Assembly (NCBI RefSeq): GCF_003385515.1
Contig: NZ_QNVT01000011.1
Coordinates: 1-64,000 of the forward strand
From: Chryseobacterium pennae
GTDB lineage: Bacteria; Bacteroidota; Bacteroidia; Flavobacteriales; Weeksellaceae
Reading direction: 5' to 3'
DNA: 64,000 nt
The notes below the pieces were generated by a model. The model saw nothing but the letters and a program-made list of their open reading frames with translations. It searched no databases and had not been told where the DNA came from. A program made the translations under genes and the position numbers. This document shows, piece by piece, positions 36,763 through 45,560 of this stretch. How positions within the stretch are numbered: the stretch's first letter is position 1; the number at the start of each line of letters is the position of its first letter.

Positions 36763-37236
36763 TTATTTAATGTGTTTTGCTTTGAAAGAGTCTAAGTCAA
36801 TGGCTTGTTCCTGAAAATATTCTTTAAAGGTATCTGAAAGCTTTTTATCCTTAAATTTTACAATCGTATATCCACTGTCAAAAGCAGTAATTTCTAAAAT
36901 GCTTTCCGGAATTGAAAAGTAATGGCTATCCCATACCTTAGAATCTTCAGCGGATACCTGGGAAATATTTATCGGATCAGGCTTGATGTGATAGGGAACA
37001 GCAGCAATTATCCCCCAATTGATTTGAGTTCTGCTATGATAAATCTGCTCAAATTGCTGTTGATTTAAAGTGAAAAAATCTTGCTCAAAGTTAATGGGAA
37101 TGTCATCATCAGATACAAAATCCAGATCAGTCAGAACCCAGTTATATATTGGAAGGTTTTCCCAAATAGGCTTTAAAATCTCCTGTAGGTTAGTATGAAA
37201 TTTTACTTTTTTTGTACTTCTGATAATCCAGTTCAT
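36763..37236 (-). CDS. Hypothetical protein
   Basis: A 157-residue soluble, acidic protein, beginning MNWIIRSTKKVKFHTNLQEI. It contains IYNWVLTDLDF and an acidic loop (SDDDIPINFEQD), and a beta-rich end. No family is recognised. It starts only one base after the DUF2199 gene stops, so the two are almost certainly translated from one mRNA. Confidence 0.5.
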   Translation of the reverse strand: MNWIIRSTKKVKFHTNLQEILKPIWENLPIYNWVLTDLDFVSDDDIPINFEQDFFTLNQQQFEQIYHSRTQINWGIIAAVPYHIKPDPINISQVSAEDSKVWDSHYFSIPESILEITAFDSGYTIVKFKDKKLSDTFKEYFQEQAIDLDSFKAKHIK

Positions 37237-37237
37237 G

Positions 37238-37738
37238 TTATTTGCTATTTAAAACCCTGTTAATCCTTTTCTCTGCCTCATCTTTCGTAATTCCATTATA
37301 GAAATCATCTACAAAAGGATGTTCATAGCTTTGATGCGGGAAAACAAACGGACGCCCGATGGTATTGTTTACCACAACTGTGGTAGGAATGCTTTCTGAA
37401 AAATCATAGTCGGGAAGATAGGTATTAAGCCATCCGAAATATTCAGCTTTGAATTCTTTATTGTCGTAATTTTCGACGTATTCAGTATAGCTCTTCTCAC
37501 TTAATGAAACCCAGACTCCATAATCAAGATCTCTGCAGTCATCAGTAACTTCCTGTATCAAAGCAGCCCGAATGAATCTATTGGTTTCTTCAGGGCTCTC
37601 AACAGTACAAAGGTCCGAAGTGAGCTTTGCATTTTTCATTTCTTCGTCAGAAAGGCAAGAGTAAAAATAAGGAGCATTATAAGCTAGAGCCGGCCAGTCT
37701 TCTTTTTCTTCACCACAGCATTCACAGATGTATTTCAT
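37238..37738 (-). CDS. DUF2199 domain-containing protein
   Basis: A 166-residue cytoplasmic protein with the DUF2199 pattern: an N-terminal CECCG (Cys 5, 7 and 8), then DWPALAYNAPYFYSCLSDEE, the DYGVWVSLSEKSY segment in the middle and IGRPFVFPHQSYEHPFVDDF near the end. The cysteines suggest zinc binding. The function of the domain is unknown. It lies between the patatin gene (39 bases upstream) and two more unknown genes. Confidence 0.8.
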   Translation of the reverse strand: MKYICECCGEEKEDWPALAYNAPYFYSCLSDEEMKNAKLTSDLCTVESPEETNRFIRAALIQEVTDDCRDLDYGVWVSLSEKSYTEYVENYDNKEFKAEYFGWLNTYLPDYDFSESIPTTVVVNNTIGRPFVFPHQSYEHPFVDDFYNGITKDEAEKRINRVLNSK

Positions 37739-37777
37739 GATAAGTTTTTTGTTTTGGGCTAAAATACCTAAAAATCC

Positions 37778-39364
37778 TTATCCCACCGTCGGTGTATCCT
37801 CTTCCTTCAGTATTTTTTTCTCTTTAATGGTAAGCATCATGCGCTCATACTTATATTTCTCCCAGTCAAATTGGTTCAGGAAATCAAGGGCAGCCTGAAA
37901 ACCTCTGTTGAAAAGATCTTCTTTCTCTTCCTTTTTCATGAAGAAATTCAGCCAGCTGCTGGTTCCGCAATTAACGGTTTGTATGCTGTACAGACGATAG
38001 AAACTATGTTTGGTAAGAAAAACTTTGTCATTAAACCCCTGCAAAGTACTGATGATATTTCCTGCATAACTAAGCGGAGTTTTAAGAATTTCCTCACTGG
38101 TTTTTCCTCTTTCAGAAAGAAGATCAGAATCACTGGTGAGCTGCACTCCAAAAAGAGGCATCCTGGGATAAAAAACTTCATCTGCGTGAAACAGGTCAAT
38201 AGGAAAATTGGAAATACTCCCACCATCAATGAAGACTCCCACAGGATTTATATCTTCCTGTCTGGTATTCATCCAGAATTTCCAGGCATATTTTACAGAA
38301 CTGTCATCCTTATTGATTCTCTTCTGAAAAGGTTCAAAGAAAAAAGGAACAGACATGGAAGCTCTCACAAACTCTGCCGGACTGATGTGCTTCAGTTCCT
38401 CCTCAGACCAGTATAAATTGGCCATGGTAGGAAGTTCTACCTTTATTTTAGCATTGATATCTGTGGTAATAACAACATATTCAGACCGAAGCAGGTAAAA
38501 TGGATTGTTTTTATAATAATCATTATTGAGAGCGCTGTCATAGAAAATTTTATATCGGGTGTGGTCAATATGTTCAAGGTTTTTTGCCCTGATTTTTTCA
38601 ATGCTTTCCAATGTAATGTTATAATATTCCTGTCCGTTTCCATAACGGTAGTTGAGGTTGAGATCGCGCTCCTTTTGTACAAACTTATCATTGAGATTGG
38701 CTACCGTTTTAATTCCAAAGTCTTCCAGAGCATTTTTCATGGTATTTTGGAAAACATTTCCAGGATTAAGCCCACTGTTTTCTTTTCTGAAGTTGTTATA
38801 TAATTTTTTGATACAGAAAAAAAGGATAATTGCTGGAATCAAAGGGATTAAAAACATTAATTTGGCACTCAGGATACTTCCTGGGGATACTGCAAAAGGA
38901 ATACTGACAAGAATAATGAATAAAATAGCAGCAATGATAGCATTGATTTTAAAGAAATTCTTATTATTCAACATTCCGTGCAGGGTTGTTTTTACATAGG
39001 TTTTCCCATCCATAAAATCTGCAAAATCCCAGCTGAACAGAATATCTTTGATCAATTCACTTTTGGGTTCTTCTTTTGTTTTGCAGGCTGCAATAAGCAT
39101 GGTATTGATTGCTCCGGCACTGGTTCCTGCAACTTTCAAAAAACGGATTCCGAAGATCTCCAGTCCATAAAGGTAACCTACCAATGCACTTCCCCAAACA
39201 CCACCGCCTTCCTGTACAAATTCTATATACTGATTGCCTTCTGCATCCAACAGGTCAGAAAACTCCTTGGCAGAAATATTTCCGTGCAAAGCAGCAAGTC
39301 TGTCTTTAGACGCCTGTGAAAGAGAATTATCTTGCAGAATTTTATTAAGGTTTTCAGTTTTCAT
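37778..39364 (-). CDS. Patatin-like phospholipase with inserted membrane hairpin
   Basis: A 528-residue lipid acyl hydrolase. The oxyanion loop GGGVWG is at residues 53-58, the nucleophile elbow GTSAG at 80-84 (Ser 82), and the catalytic acid sits in FIDGGSISNFP (about residue 378). Between Ser and Asp there are two strong hydrophobic segments (about residues 134-157 and 165-187), so the enzyme is probably anchored in the membrane. No signal peptide is present. It heads a row of four genes on the minus strand. The lipid substrate and role are unknown; a host-cell or competitor target is possible but not shown. Confidence 0.85.
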   Translation of the reverse strand: MKTENLNKILQDNSLSQASKDRLAALHGNISAKEFSDLLDAEGNQYIEFVQEGGGVWGSALVGYLYGLEIFGIRFLKVAGTSAGAINTMLIAACKTKEEPKSELIKDILFSWDFADFMDGKTYVKTTLHGMLNNKNFFKINAIIAAILFIILVSIPFAVSPGSILSAKLMFLIPLIPAIILFFCIKKLYNNFRKENSGLNPGNVFQNTMKNALEDFGIKTVANLNDKFVQKERDLNLNYRYGNGQEYYNITLESIEKIRAKNLEHIDHTRYKIFYDSALNNDYYKNNPFYLLRSEYVVITTDINAKIKVELPTMANLYWSEEELKHISPAEFVRASMSVPFFFEPFQKRINKDDSSVKYAWKFWMNTRQEDINPVGVFIDGGSISNFPIDLFHADEVFYPRMPLFGVQLTSDSDLLSERGKTSEEILKTPLSYAGNIISTLQGFNDKVFLTKHSFYRLYSIQTVNCGTSSWLNFFMKKEEKEDLFNRGFQAALDFLNQFDWEKYKYERMMLTIKEKKILKEEDTPTVG

Positions 39365-39392
39365 AGGCTATGGTTTTCAGTTCGTAATATTT

Positions 39393-39600
39393 TGTCATTG
39401 CGAATCCTGGGCGAAGCAATCTCTAAATTACTGTTTATTTACAAACCATAAGACTGTTTTGTATTAAAGATTGATAATGTATTAGATTTATTACAGGGAT
39501 AAAAATCAAAAAACTCCAATCGGGATATAACCAGATTAAATTCTCGCGGATTAAGTAAATTCCCATAATCATCTGCGTAATCTGTAAAATCTGCGGGAAA
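39393..39600. repeat. Dispersed repeat fragments between patatin gene and corA
   Basis: GTCATTGCGAATCCTGGG with CGAAGCAATCTCT (39394-39424) is a widespread intergenic repeat type. Near 39541-39600, CTCGCGGATTAAG and AATCTGTAAAATCTGCGGG form another repeated block. Both lie outside genes. Confidence 0.45.
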
Positions 39601-39606
39601 CATAAA

Positions 39607-40506
39607 TCACCACTGTCTGCGTCTTACATAGATAAACGTACTGATAACAACTAATGCCATACCTCCTATGGTAAAATAATACCCATATTTATGGTGAAGC
39701 TCAGGCATGTTATCAAAGTTCATCCCGTAAACTCCTGCAATAAAGGTGATCGGTAAGAAATAGACTGAATAAATAGCCAAAACTTTCATCACCTGATTGG
39801 CTTTCTGGTCAGAAAGTGCCAAAAACATTGAAATAAGGTTGGTAATCTGAATGTTCAGATGATCAAAATCGGCCACTACATCTTTATGTTTATCTTTTAA
39901 ATCTACAATTTCAGAATCCTGAAGGTTCAATAGCTTAAATTTATCAATAGCATCTGTGGAAATAACCAAAACCCGTGAATTCAACCCTGATTTTCGTTTC
40001 AGTTTGTATAGTCTTCGGATCTGGCTGGTATGATTTGTATTCTTAAGGAAAATTTCATTCTCAATATTGTCCATGGTTTCCAATAGACTTATAGATTCAT
40101 CATCAAAGCTTTTCATAATCAATATCGCGATCATTAAAGCTACTTTCTGGGGAGTTACTTCTTCCTGCGTGAGTGTAAGCTTTTTTTTCGTTTCAGAAAT
40201 ACTTCTGGTTTTCATTCTGTGGATGGTGATAATGGTTTTATCCAGAATGAAAATTGCAATTTTTGTACTGATATCGCTAATGGTGTTCAGATTTTTCCTT
40301 TCCAGTTCTGTGCTTTCACGGAGAAGAAAAAACTTTACATTCCCATCTTCTTCATATTTGGGAAGGTGATTGGGATCTATAGTGTCTTCCAGAAGAAGAT
40401 TGTTGATTTCGTATCGTTCATGAAGAAATTTCAGGTCTTCTGCTGTAGGAGACTCTACATCTACCCATTCGCAGTGGGTGCTTCTGTATATGGTATCAAT
40501 TGGCAT
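39607..40506 (-). CDS. corA: CorA family magnesium/cobalt transporter
   Basis: A 299-residue divalent-cation channel. A large acidic cytoplasmic N-terminal domain is followed by two C-terminal membrane helices (about residues 235-260 and 272-292), with the signature YGMNF between them and the acidic segment after it (DNMPELHHKYGY). A pentamer lets Mg2+ into the cell. The C-terminus ends in basic VRRRQW. It is divergent from fabH. Confidence 0.92.
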   Translation of the reverse strand: MPIDTIYRSTHCEWVDVESPTAEDLKFLHERYEINNLLLEDTIDPNHLPKYEEDGNVKFFLLRESTELERKNLNTISDISTKIAIFILDKTIITIHRMKTRSISETKKKLTLTQEEVTPQKVALMIAILIMKSFDDESISLLETMDNIENEIFLKNTNHTSQIRRLYKLKRKSGLNSRVLVISTDAIDKFKLLNLQDSEIVDLKDKHKDVVADFDHLNIQITNLISMFLALSDQKANQVMKVLAIYSVYFLPITFIAGVYGMNFDNMPELHHKYGYYFTIGGMALVVISTFIYVRRRQW

Positions 40507-40524
40507 AAAGTAAAAATACTAATA

Positions 40525-40560
40525 TTTTGAAATACTATGTTTTAAATAAGTTTATCTTTG
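40525..40560 (+). promoter_or_regulatory. Promoter of fabH
   Basis: TTTTG near 40525, a 23-base spacer and TATCTTTG (40553-40560) match the Bacteroidota consensus. Translation starts 18 bases further on. Confidence 0.6.
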
Positions 40561-40578
40561 CCAAAATTATAAAACTAT

Positions 40579-41601
40579 ATGATTAAAAGTACAATAAAAG
40601 GTGTGGGATTTTATGTTCCAGATAACGTTGTTACCAATGATGATCTAGCCAAACTAATGACTACCAATGATGAATGGATTACAGAGAGAACAGGCATTAA
40701 GGAGCGAAGACACAGAAAAAACAGAAATGATTCTCAGGAAACAGCTGCATACCTTGGATTCAAAGCATCAGAAAAAGCCATTGAAAAAGCTGGTCTAACG
40801 GCTAAAGATATCGATTATATTGTTTTTGCAACACTTTCTCCGGATTATTATTTTCCTGGCTGTGGAGTTTTACTTCAGGAAATGCTGGGATGTGATACCA
40901 TCGGAGCATTAGACGTAAGAAACCAGTGTTCAGGATTTGTATATTCTATGAGTGTTGCCAACGCTTTTATTAAATCAGGGACCTATAAAAATATTCTTGT
41001 GGTAGGAGCGGAAGTTCATTCTTTTGGATTAGATTTTTCTGATGAAGGAAGAGGAGTTTCAGTTATTTTTGGAGACGGGGCAGGAGCTGTAGTTCTTTGT
41101 GCAACGGAAGATGAAAATTCTGGAGATATTCTGGCTACGAATATGCATTCTGAAGGTAAATATGCAGATGAATTATGTACCCAGTTTCCAGGTTCTAAGT
41201 TTGGATGGAGCGACAGGATGAGAAAAGAACCGGAAAATGTAACAGATAAAGAAGTTTATCCTATTATGAACGGAAACTTCGTATTCAAACATGCGGTAAC
41301 AAGATTCCCGGAAACGATGATGGAGGCTTTGAACAAAGCGGGAAAAACAGTAGAGGATCTTGATATGTTTATTCCTCATCAGGCTAACCTTAGAATTGCA
41401 CAGTTTGTTCAGCAGAAATTCGGATTGCCGGATGAGAAAATCTTCAACAATATTCAGAAATACGGAAATACAACAGCAGCTTCTATTCCAATTGCGTTAA
41501 GTGAAGCGATTGAACAAGGAAAGATCAAAAGAGGTGACCTTGTACTTCTTTCAGCTTTCGGAAGCGGATTTACATGGGGAAGTGTCCTTTTTGAATATTA
41601 A
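40579..41601 (+). CDS. fabH: 3-oxoacyl-ACP synthase III (FabH)
   Basis: A 340-residue condensing enzyme that starts fatty acid chains from acyl-CoA and malonyl-ACP. The triad is complete: Cys 117 in RNQCSGF, His 267 in FIPHQANLRI and Asn 297 in YGNTTAAS. The C-terminus carries LLSAFGSGFTWGS. FabH proteins of this group can use branched starters, fitting the iso-fatty acids of Flavobacteriia. Genomes of this group often carry several copies; which one this is cannot be told. It is monocistronic, with its own promoter and terminator. Confidence 0.95.
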   Translation: MIKSTIKGVGFYVPDNVVTNDDLAKLMTTNDEWITERTGIKERRHRKNRNDSQETAAYLGFKASEKAIEKAGLTAKDIDYIVFATLSPDYYFPGCGVLLQEMLGCDTIGALDVRNQCSGFVYSMSVANAFIKSGTYKNILVVGAEVHSFGLDFSDEGRGVSVIFGDGAGAVVLCATEDENSGDILATNMHSEGKYADELCTQFPGSKFGWSDRMRKEPENVTDKEVYPIMNGNFVFKHAVTRFPETMMEALNKAGKTVEDLDMFIPHQANLRIAQFVQQKFGLPDEKIFNNIQKYGNTTAASIPIALSEAIEQGKIKRGDLVLLSAFGSGFTWGSVLFEY

Positions 41602-41631
41602 TTGAGTGAAAGAACAGTTACCCTTAAAACC

Positions 41632-41664
41632 ATAAAAAACCGCAGAACTTTCTGCGGTTTTTAT
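41632..41664 (+). terminator. Terminator between fabH and the thioredoxin-like gene
   Basis: AAAACCGCAGAA and TTCTGCGGTTTT form a strong stem with A and T tracts on both sides. It lies between convergent genes and can serve both. Confidence 0.8.
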
Positions 41665-41682
41665 TGTATATTTCCCTGTATA

Positions 41683-42843
41683 TTAAAGGCTTTTCAATAG
41701 CTTCTCAGTATCGGAAGAATCCTGTCCTTCACTTTTTGCCAGTTCAATGGATTTTTCAGCCCACATCTTTGCATTTTTTTTGTCACCAATTTTATTGTAA
41801 AGATTAGCCAGTGTATCTGTATTGGCATAACTCTGATCTTTATTTATAGATTCCTGGCCCCATGCTATGGCCTGTTCCAAAGATGCTTTATTGTTTACAT
41901 TTTCAAAAAAGTTCCACGCAGCAGAATTGAGTTCTGAAGAATTAGCCTTAGAGTAGTCTTGGTATATATCTAAAGTTAATTTCTCATAAAGTGCAATATC
42001 TTTGTTTTTTAAAGCTCTGCTGGCTTTTAGTTTTTTTAATAATTTTTCCGCATTTTCTTTGCTTACCAATTTCTGGGCTTCAGTAATAAAGTATTGGTCA
42101 TTCCAGGTTTTAGTATCAGCGTTATAGGCCTTTTTTGAGATGGTATTTATTTGGATGTTCTGATTTAATTTTTCATACTTATCCTCAGGGAGAAATTTTA
42201 AAAGTTCTGTTTTTTTCTCCTGGAAAACCTTATATAATGGGCTTTCTGTAGTCTGTATACCGGAAATAAGCAATTGTGCATCATCCTCATCCATGGTAGG
42301 TTTACCCTGAAAATAACGGTTCAGGACTTTAGCTGCAAATTCTGAATCATTATAAATGGTAAGCTCTGCCAGATTTTTTAAAAATGCAGGATCTTTTTCT
42401 CCTTTTTCAAATTGTTGCTTTAAAGAAGTCAGTCTTTTGTTGGGATCTCCGGCATCCATGGCAAACTGTATGAAGTCTTTCTCTTCAACGTACCCTAATG
42501 TTCTGTGGACCGCTTCACCATTTCCATCAATAAATAAATAGGTTGGGAATGCCTTCACATTGTATTTTTTAGCAAGATCAATACCTTCTCCTTTTTCCAT
42601 GTCAATTTTAGCATTGATAAAATGGCTATTATAATAATCACCTACATTTTTCAGGGGGAAAATATTTTTTACCATCAGTTTACATGGTCCGCACCATGAT
42701 GCATAAGCATCTACAAAAACCAGTTTGTTTTCTTTTTTGGCTTTGGCAAGAATAGAAGCAAAGTTGCCCTCTTCAAATTTGATGCCCTGTGCCCATGCTA
42801 TTGCACCTATAAATAGAGTAGAAAGTATTGCTATTTTTTTCAT
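41683..42843 (-). CDS. Exported thioredoxin family protein with helical C-terminal domain
   Basis: A 386-residue periplasmic protein. The signal peptide (residues 1-19, ending WAQ) is followed by a thioredoxin domain (about 22-130) with active site WCGPC (Cys 51 and 54) and cis-proline segment KAFPTYLFIDG. The remaining 250 residues are helical and TPR-like (for example AAWNFFENVNNKASLEQAIA). It probably acts as a thiol-disulfide reductase in the periplasm. ATG at 42843 (MKKIAIL) is chosen because it begins the signal peptide; a longer frame starting 19 codons upstream would run over the promoter. Confidence 0.85.
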   Translation of the reverse strand: MKKIAILSTLFIGAIAWAQGIKFEEGNFASILAKAKKENKLVFVDAYASWCGPCKLMVKNIFPLKNVGDYYNSHFINAKIDMEKGEGIDLAKKYNVKAFPTYLFIDGNGEAVHRTLGYVEEKDFIQFAMDAGDPNKRLTSLKQQFEKGEKDPAFLKNLAELTIYNDSEFAAKVLNRYFQGKPTMDEDDAQLLISGIQTTESPLYKVFQEKKTELLKFLPEDKYEKLNQNIQINTISKKAYNADTKTWNDQYFITEAQKLVSKENAEKLLKKLKASRALKNKDIALYEKLTLDIYQDYSKANSSELNSAAWNFFENVNNKASLEQAIAWGQESINKDQSYANTDTLANLYNKIGDKKNAKMWAEKSIELAKSEGQDSSDTEKLLKSL

Positions 42844-42863
42844 AAAAAACGTTTTGTTCCCTG

Positions 42864-42871
42864 CAAATGTA
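42864..42871 (-). promoter_or_regulatory. -7 element of the thioredoxin-like gene
   Basis: The minus strand reads TACATTTG, matching TAnnTTTG, 21 bases before the start codon. No clear -33 element is seen. Confidence 0.5.
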
Positions 42872-43064
42872 ATAAATATGATGACATTTAAGTTAGTCAC
42901 ATTGAAAATAATTATTGAAGAACCTTATTTTTAATACAGGTATAGACTTATATGAAAGAAAACCATCTATTGTTTTGAGATTATTATTAAAATTAATGTA
43001 AATGCTAAATTTAGTTAAATGATTAAATTTCAGCAGAATATTTTAATAAAAAGTAAAATATTAC

Positions 43065-43072
43065 TAATTTTG
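43065..43072 (+). promoter_or_regulatory. -7 element before the TPR-AraC regulator
   Basis: TAATTTTG matches TAnnTTTG and lies 65 bases before the start codon. No good -33 element is visible. Confidence 0.4.
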
Positions 43073-43137
43073 TAAAAAACAAAAAGACACCCTTGAGAAA
43101 ATGATGAATTATTATAAGAATAATAATTTGTTTTTTT

Positions 43138-44766
43138 ATGTCTAATAATCTATTGAAACTTTTGTTTTTGCTGACTACAGCAATCTTCATATCTGCCCAA
43201 AAAAAAAACGACTTCGATCAGGCATGCGAAAGGACTTCCGCTATCATGGCCTATAAAGATCTGCCCAAAGCAATCAAAACTGCCGATTCTCTTTATCTGG
43301 CTGCTCATAAGCCATCAGAGAAAGTAAAAAGTCTTATGTTGTCCTCAGAATTGTATCATCATGGCGGAGATCTTAAAAAAGCAATATACTATAGCGAAAA
43401 TGCCCACTCACTGATTGAACAGACTGACAATACGGAATGGATGTCCCGTGTATGCAGATTACTGGCGAGGCAATATAGACAGGTAGGGTTATACGAAAGA
43501 GCAAAAAAATACATTATCAAAGGACTGCAGGCTTCCAGAAAAATTTCCGGTTTTCAGGAAAGTAATGAGGTGGAAGGACTGCTGAATCAGGAGATGGCTT
43601 TTTATGAAATGGAGGCTGGTAACTATATGAATGCCATACAGTATGTTGAATTTTCTCTGAAGAATTTTGAAAAAATAAACAGCCAGAATGAAGACAGAAC
43701 TGAAGCCGCTTCTTATCAGTTATTGGGAGATATTTATTTTAAACTTAATGATTATGACGTTTCTGAAAATTATTACAGAAAAGCTGAAGATTTACTCAGA
43801 GCCGGCAGCTGTACATTGGGATTGGTGTATAACGGATTGGGAGGAATTCGCGTAAAGCAGAAGAACTGGAAAGATGCAGAACTGTACCTGAAAAAAGCCG
43901 AAAAAATAGCTGACACTTCCCGAAGTCTGAAGCTTAAAAAAGCTGTTTATTCCAATATTAATGATTATTACGAAGGAATAGGTGATAATTTTAAGGCATC
44001 TTTATATGCTGTGAAATATGTAAGAGCCTATGACAGTATTGCTGCCCGTAACCAGGAGTTTTCTGTAAAATCTAAAGAGGTTTCTGGTAAAATGAGCAAC
44101 AATGGCCAGATGAATATGGCTAAAAATAGTGCAATCATCATATTGTTTGTTTCCTTAGTCGGGTTGATTATCTTTTTCAGAACAAGGCAGAAAAGACAGC
44201 TTTCAAAACTGAGAACTATTATAAGAACTCAGGGAAATATTGCTAATGAAAACAGAATACCATTACTAAGACAACCCTTGAATTCAGAATTTTCAAATAT
44301 TTCTGTAGAAGAAATAGATGAAAAAGACAGCGAAACAGACCGAAAAAGAAATGATTCACTAATGACTTCTGAAACTGAAGCTAAATTGCTTGAGCTGCTT
44401 GAAGAATTTGAAAAAGGTAATCTTTATAACAATAAGGGAATGTCTCTTTCTTTTCTGGCAGGAGAGCTTAATACCAATACCAAGTATCTTTCGTATGTCA
44501 TTAATCAGCACAAAAGTGCAGATTTTAAAACTTATATCAACCGGTTAAGAATCAACTATATTGTAGATAAACTTATCAATGATGAAAAGTACAGGCAATA
44601 TAAAATCAGTATCCTTGCTGATGAATGTGGCTTTTCTTCACACAGTAAATTTGCAGCAGTATTCAAGGCCGTTACAGATTTTTCACCATCGGCTTATATT
44701 AAACATCTTGATGCTGAAAATCAGTCAGATAAAAATGTCTATTTTCGCGAAAACAATAAACAATAA
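43138..44766 (+). CDS. TPR and AraC-type DNA-binding domain transcriptional regulator
   Basis: A 542-residue membrane-bound regulator. The signal-like N-terminus (residues 1-21, ending ISAQ) is followed by TPR repeats (about 30-310), one membrane helix (about 327-344, SAIIILFVSLVGLIIFF) and a cytoplasmic C-terminal AraC-type helix-turn-helix (about 415-520) with LSFLAGELNTNTKYLSYVIN and ILADECGFSSHSKFAAVFKA. The protein probably senses something outside the inner membrane through its TPR part and controls genes directly. This layout is common in Flavobacteriia. An unassigned transcription unit follows. Confidence 0.85.
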   Translation: MSNNLLKLLFLLTTAIFISAQKKNDFDQACERTSAIMAYKDLPKAIKTADSLYLAAHKPSEKVKSLMLSSELYHHGGDLKKAIYYSENAHSLIEQTDNTEWMSRVCRLLARQYRQVGLYERAKKYIIKGLQASRKISGFQESNEVEGLLNQEMAFYEMEAGNYMNAIQYVEFSLKNFEKINSQNEDRTEAASYQLLGDIYFKLNDYDVSENYYRKAEDLLRAGSCTLGLVYNGLGGIRVKQKNWKDAELYLKKAEKIADTSRSLKLKKAVYSNINDYYEGIGDNFKASLYAVKYVRAYDSIAARNQEFSVKSKEVSGKMSNNGQMNMAKNSAIIILFVSLVGLIIFFRTRQKRQLSKLRTIIRTQGNIANENRIPLLRQPLNSEFSNISVEEIDEKDSETDRKRNDSLMTSETEAKLLELLEEFEKGNLYNNKGMSLSFLAGELNTNTKYLSYVINQHKSADFKTYINRLRINYIVDKLINDEKYRQYKISILADECGFSSHSKFAAVFKAVTDFSPSAYIKHLDAENQSDKNVYFRENNKQ

Positions 44767-44842
44767 ATAACTTTCTATATTCTGTCTTACCATTTTCACG
44801 AAAATGGATAACCTATTGTTTTTTGTAAGACAGCTGCAGTCC

Positions 44843-45095
44843 TATCTTTGCGACAGTGTTACGGGAATGACTACAATTACATCTCATCTATTTTATTCTT
44901 TAAAAGAACAGTCTTTTTTTGAAATAAATATGATTCCCCCACAACAGGTCAAACCATGAAACTTCAGATATGGAACACGTGTATATTTCTTTTGATGAAA
45001 TAGTCACGGTTCCTCTTTTTATCTGCCTAATAAGAAAATATTCGATTAGAATATGATTATACAATATAATCGGGGTTGATTGCCCGGTTTTTTTT
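44843..45095 (+). ncRNA. Candidate small transcript with promoter and terminator
   Basis: A TTTTG at 44821-44825, a 17-base spacer and TATCTTTG (44843-44850) form a good promoter. AATCGGG and CCCGGTT pair with one G-U pair around an 8-base loop and end in eight T at 45088-45095. Between them lies about 240 bases with no recognised gene. Two tiny frames exist: ATG at 44867 for 30 residues (MTTITSHLFYSLKEQSFFEI and more), and ATG at 44956, overlapping its stop, for 15 residues. The unit could be a regulatory RNA or code a small peptide. It lies right behind the TPR-AraC gene. Confidence 0.45.
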
Positions 45096-45114
45096 CAGTC
45101 AAGTTTTTTTAAGT

Positions 45115-45143
45115 GCAAATCCACAGATATTCTGTGGATTTGC
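45115..45143 (-). terminator. Perfect 13-bp hairpin after the small lipoprotein gene
   Basis: GCAAATCCACAGA and TCTGTGGATTTGC form a perfect stem with loop TAT, four bases after the lipoprotein stop at 45148. A strong U run is missing on that strand, so termination may be inefficient, but the place fits a terminator. Confidence 0.6.
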
Positions 45144-45147
45144 GATT

Positions 45148-45351
45148 TTATTTAGTTTTGGTACTGTCGGTTTTTGTTTTTGAAGTATCTGTTGGAGATG
45201 GAATAGAATTGGCCACTGCAGAATCACCCATTCTGTTTCTTAAGGAGTCTTTGTTGTGAGCATCTTTAAATTCTTCTCTTTTCTCTTTATTCTGAGCACA
45301 GCTTCCAAGGAAAAGAAGTCCAAGAACTGCTCCGACCCATAATTTTTTCAT
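45148..45351 (-). CDS. Small lipoprotein
   Basis: A 67-residue lipoprotein. The signal peptide ends with a lipobox (LGSC, Cys 18), then AQNKEKREEFKDAHN, and the mature part is polar, ending in a Ser/Thr/Lys/Asp repeat (DTSKTKTDSTKTK). No domain is present. It resembles the lipoprotein at 47134-47343 in layout. Function unknown. It has its own promoter at 45378-45408. Confidence 0.7.
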   Translation of the reverse strand: MKKLWVGAVLGLLFLGSCAQNKEKREEFKDAHNKDSLRNRMGDSAVANSIPSPTDTSKTKTDSTKTK

Positions 45352-45377
45352 ATAATACTTTTTGGTGTTATTAATAT

Positions 45378-45408
45378 CAAATATAGTAAAATATTGATAT
45401 TTTTATCA
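45378..45408 (-). promoter_or_regulatory. Promoter of the small lipoprotein
   Basis: On the minus strand TTG, 20 bases and TATATTTG match the Bacteroidota consensus, 27 bases before the start codon. Confidence 0.65.
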
Positions 45409-45560
45409 ATAATAGATAGAATCTTTAAATAAAATTATTTTTAGTGTAATTAAAAGGGAGATATTGTTACTTATTATAGAAATACCAATATCAATAACAA
45501 ATGAAAATGACCTGAAATATATTATTCAGTGAATCTCTATTTTACTTTAAAAATAAAAAT

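Noticed and set aside
37871..38416. A 181-codon + strand frame inside the patatin gene
   Set aside because: Antisense to a conserved gene with catalytic motifs in the right places; no recognisable domain.
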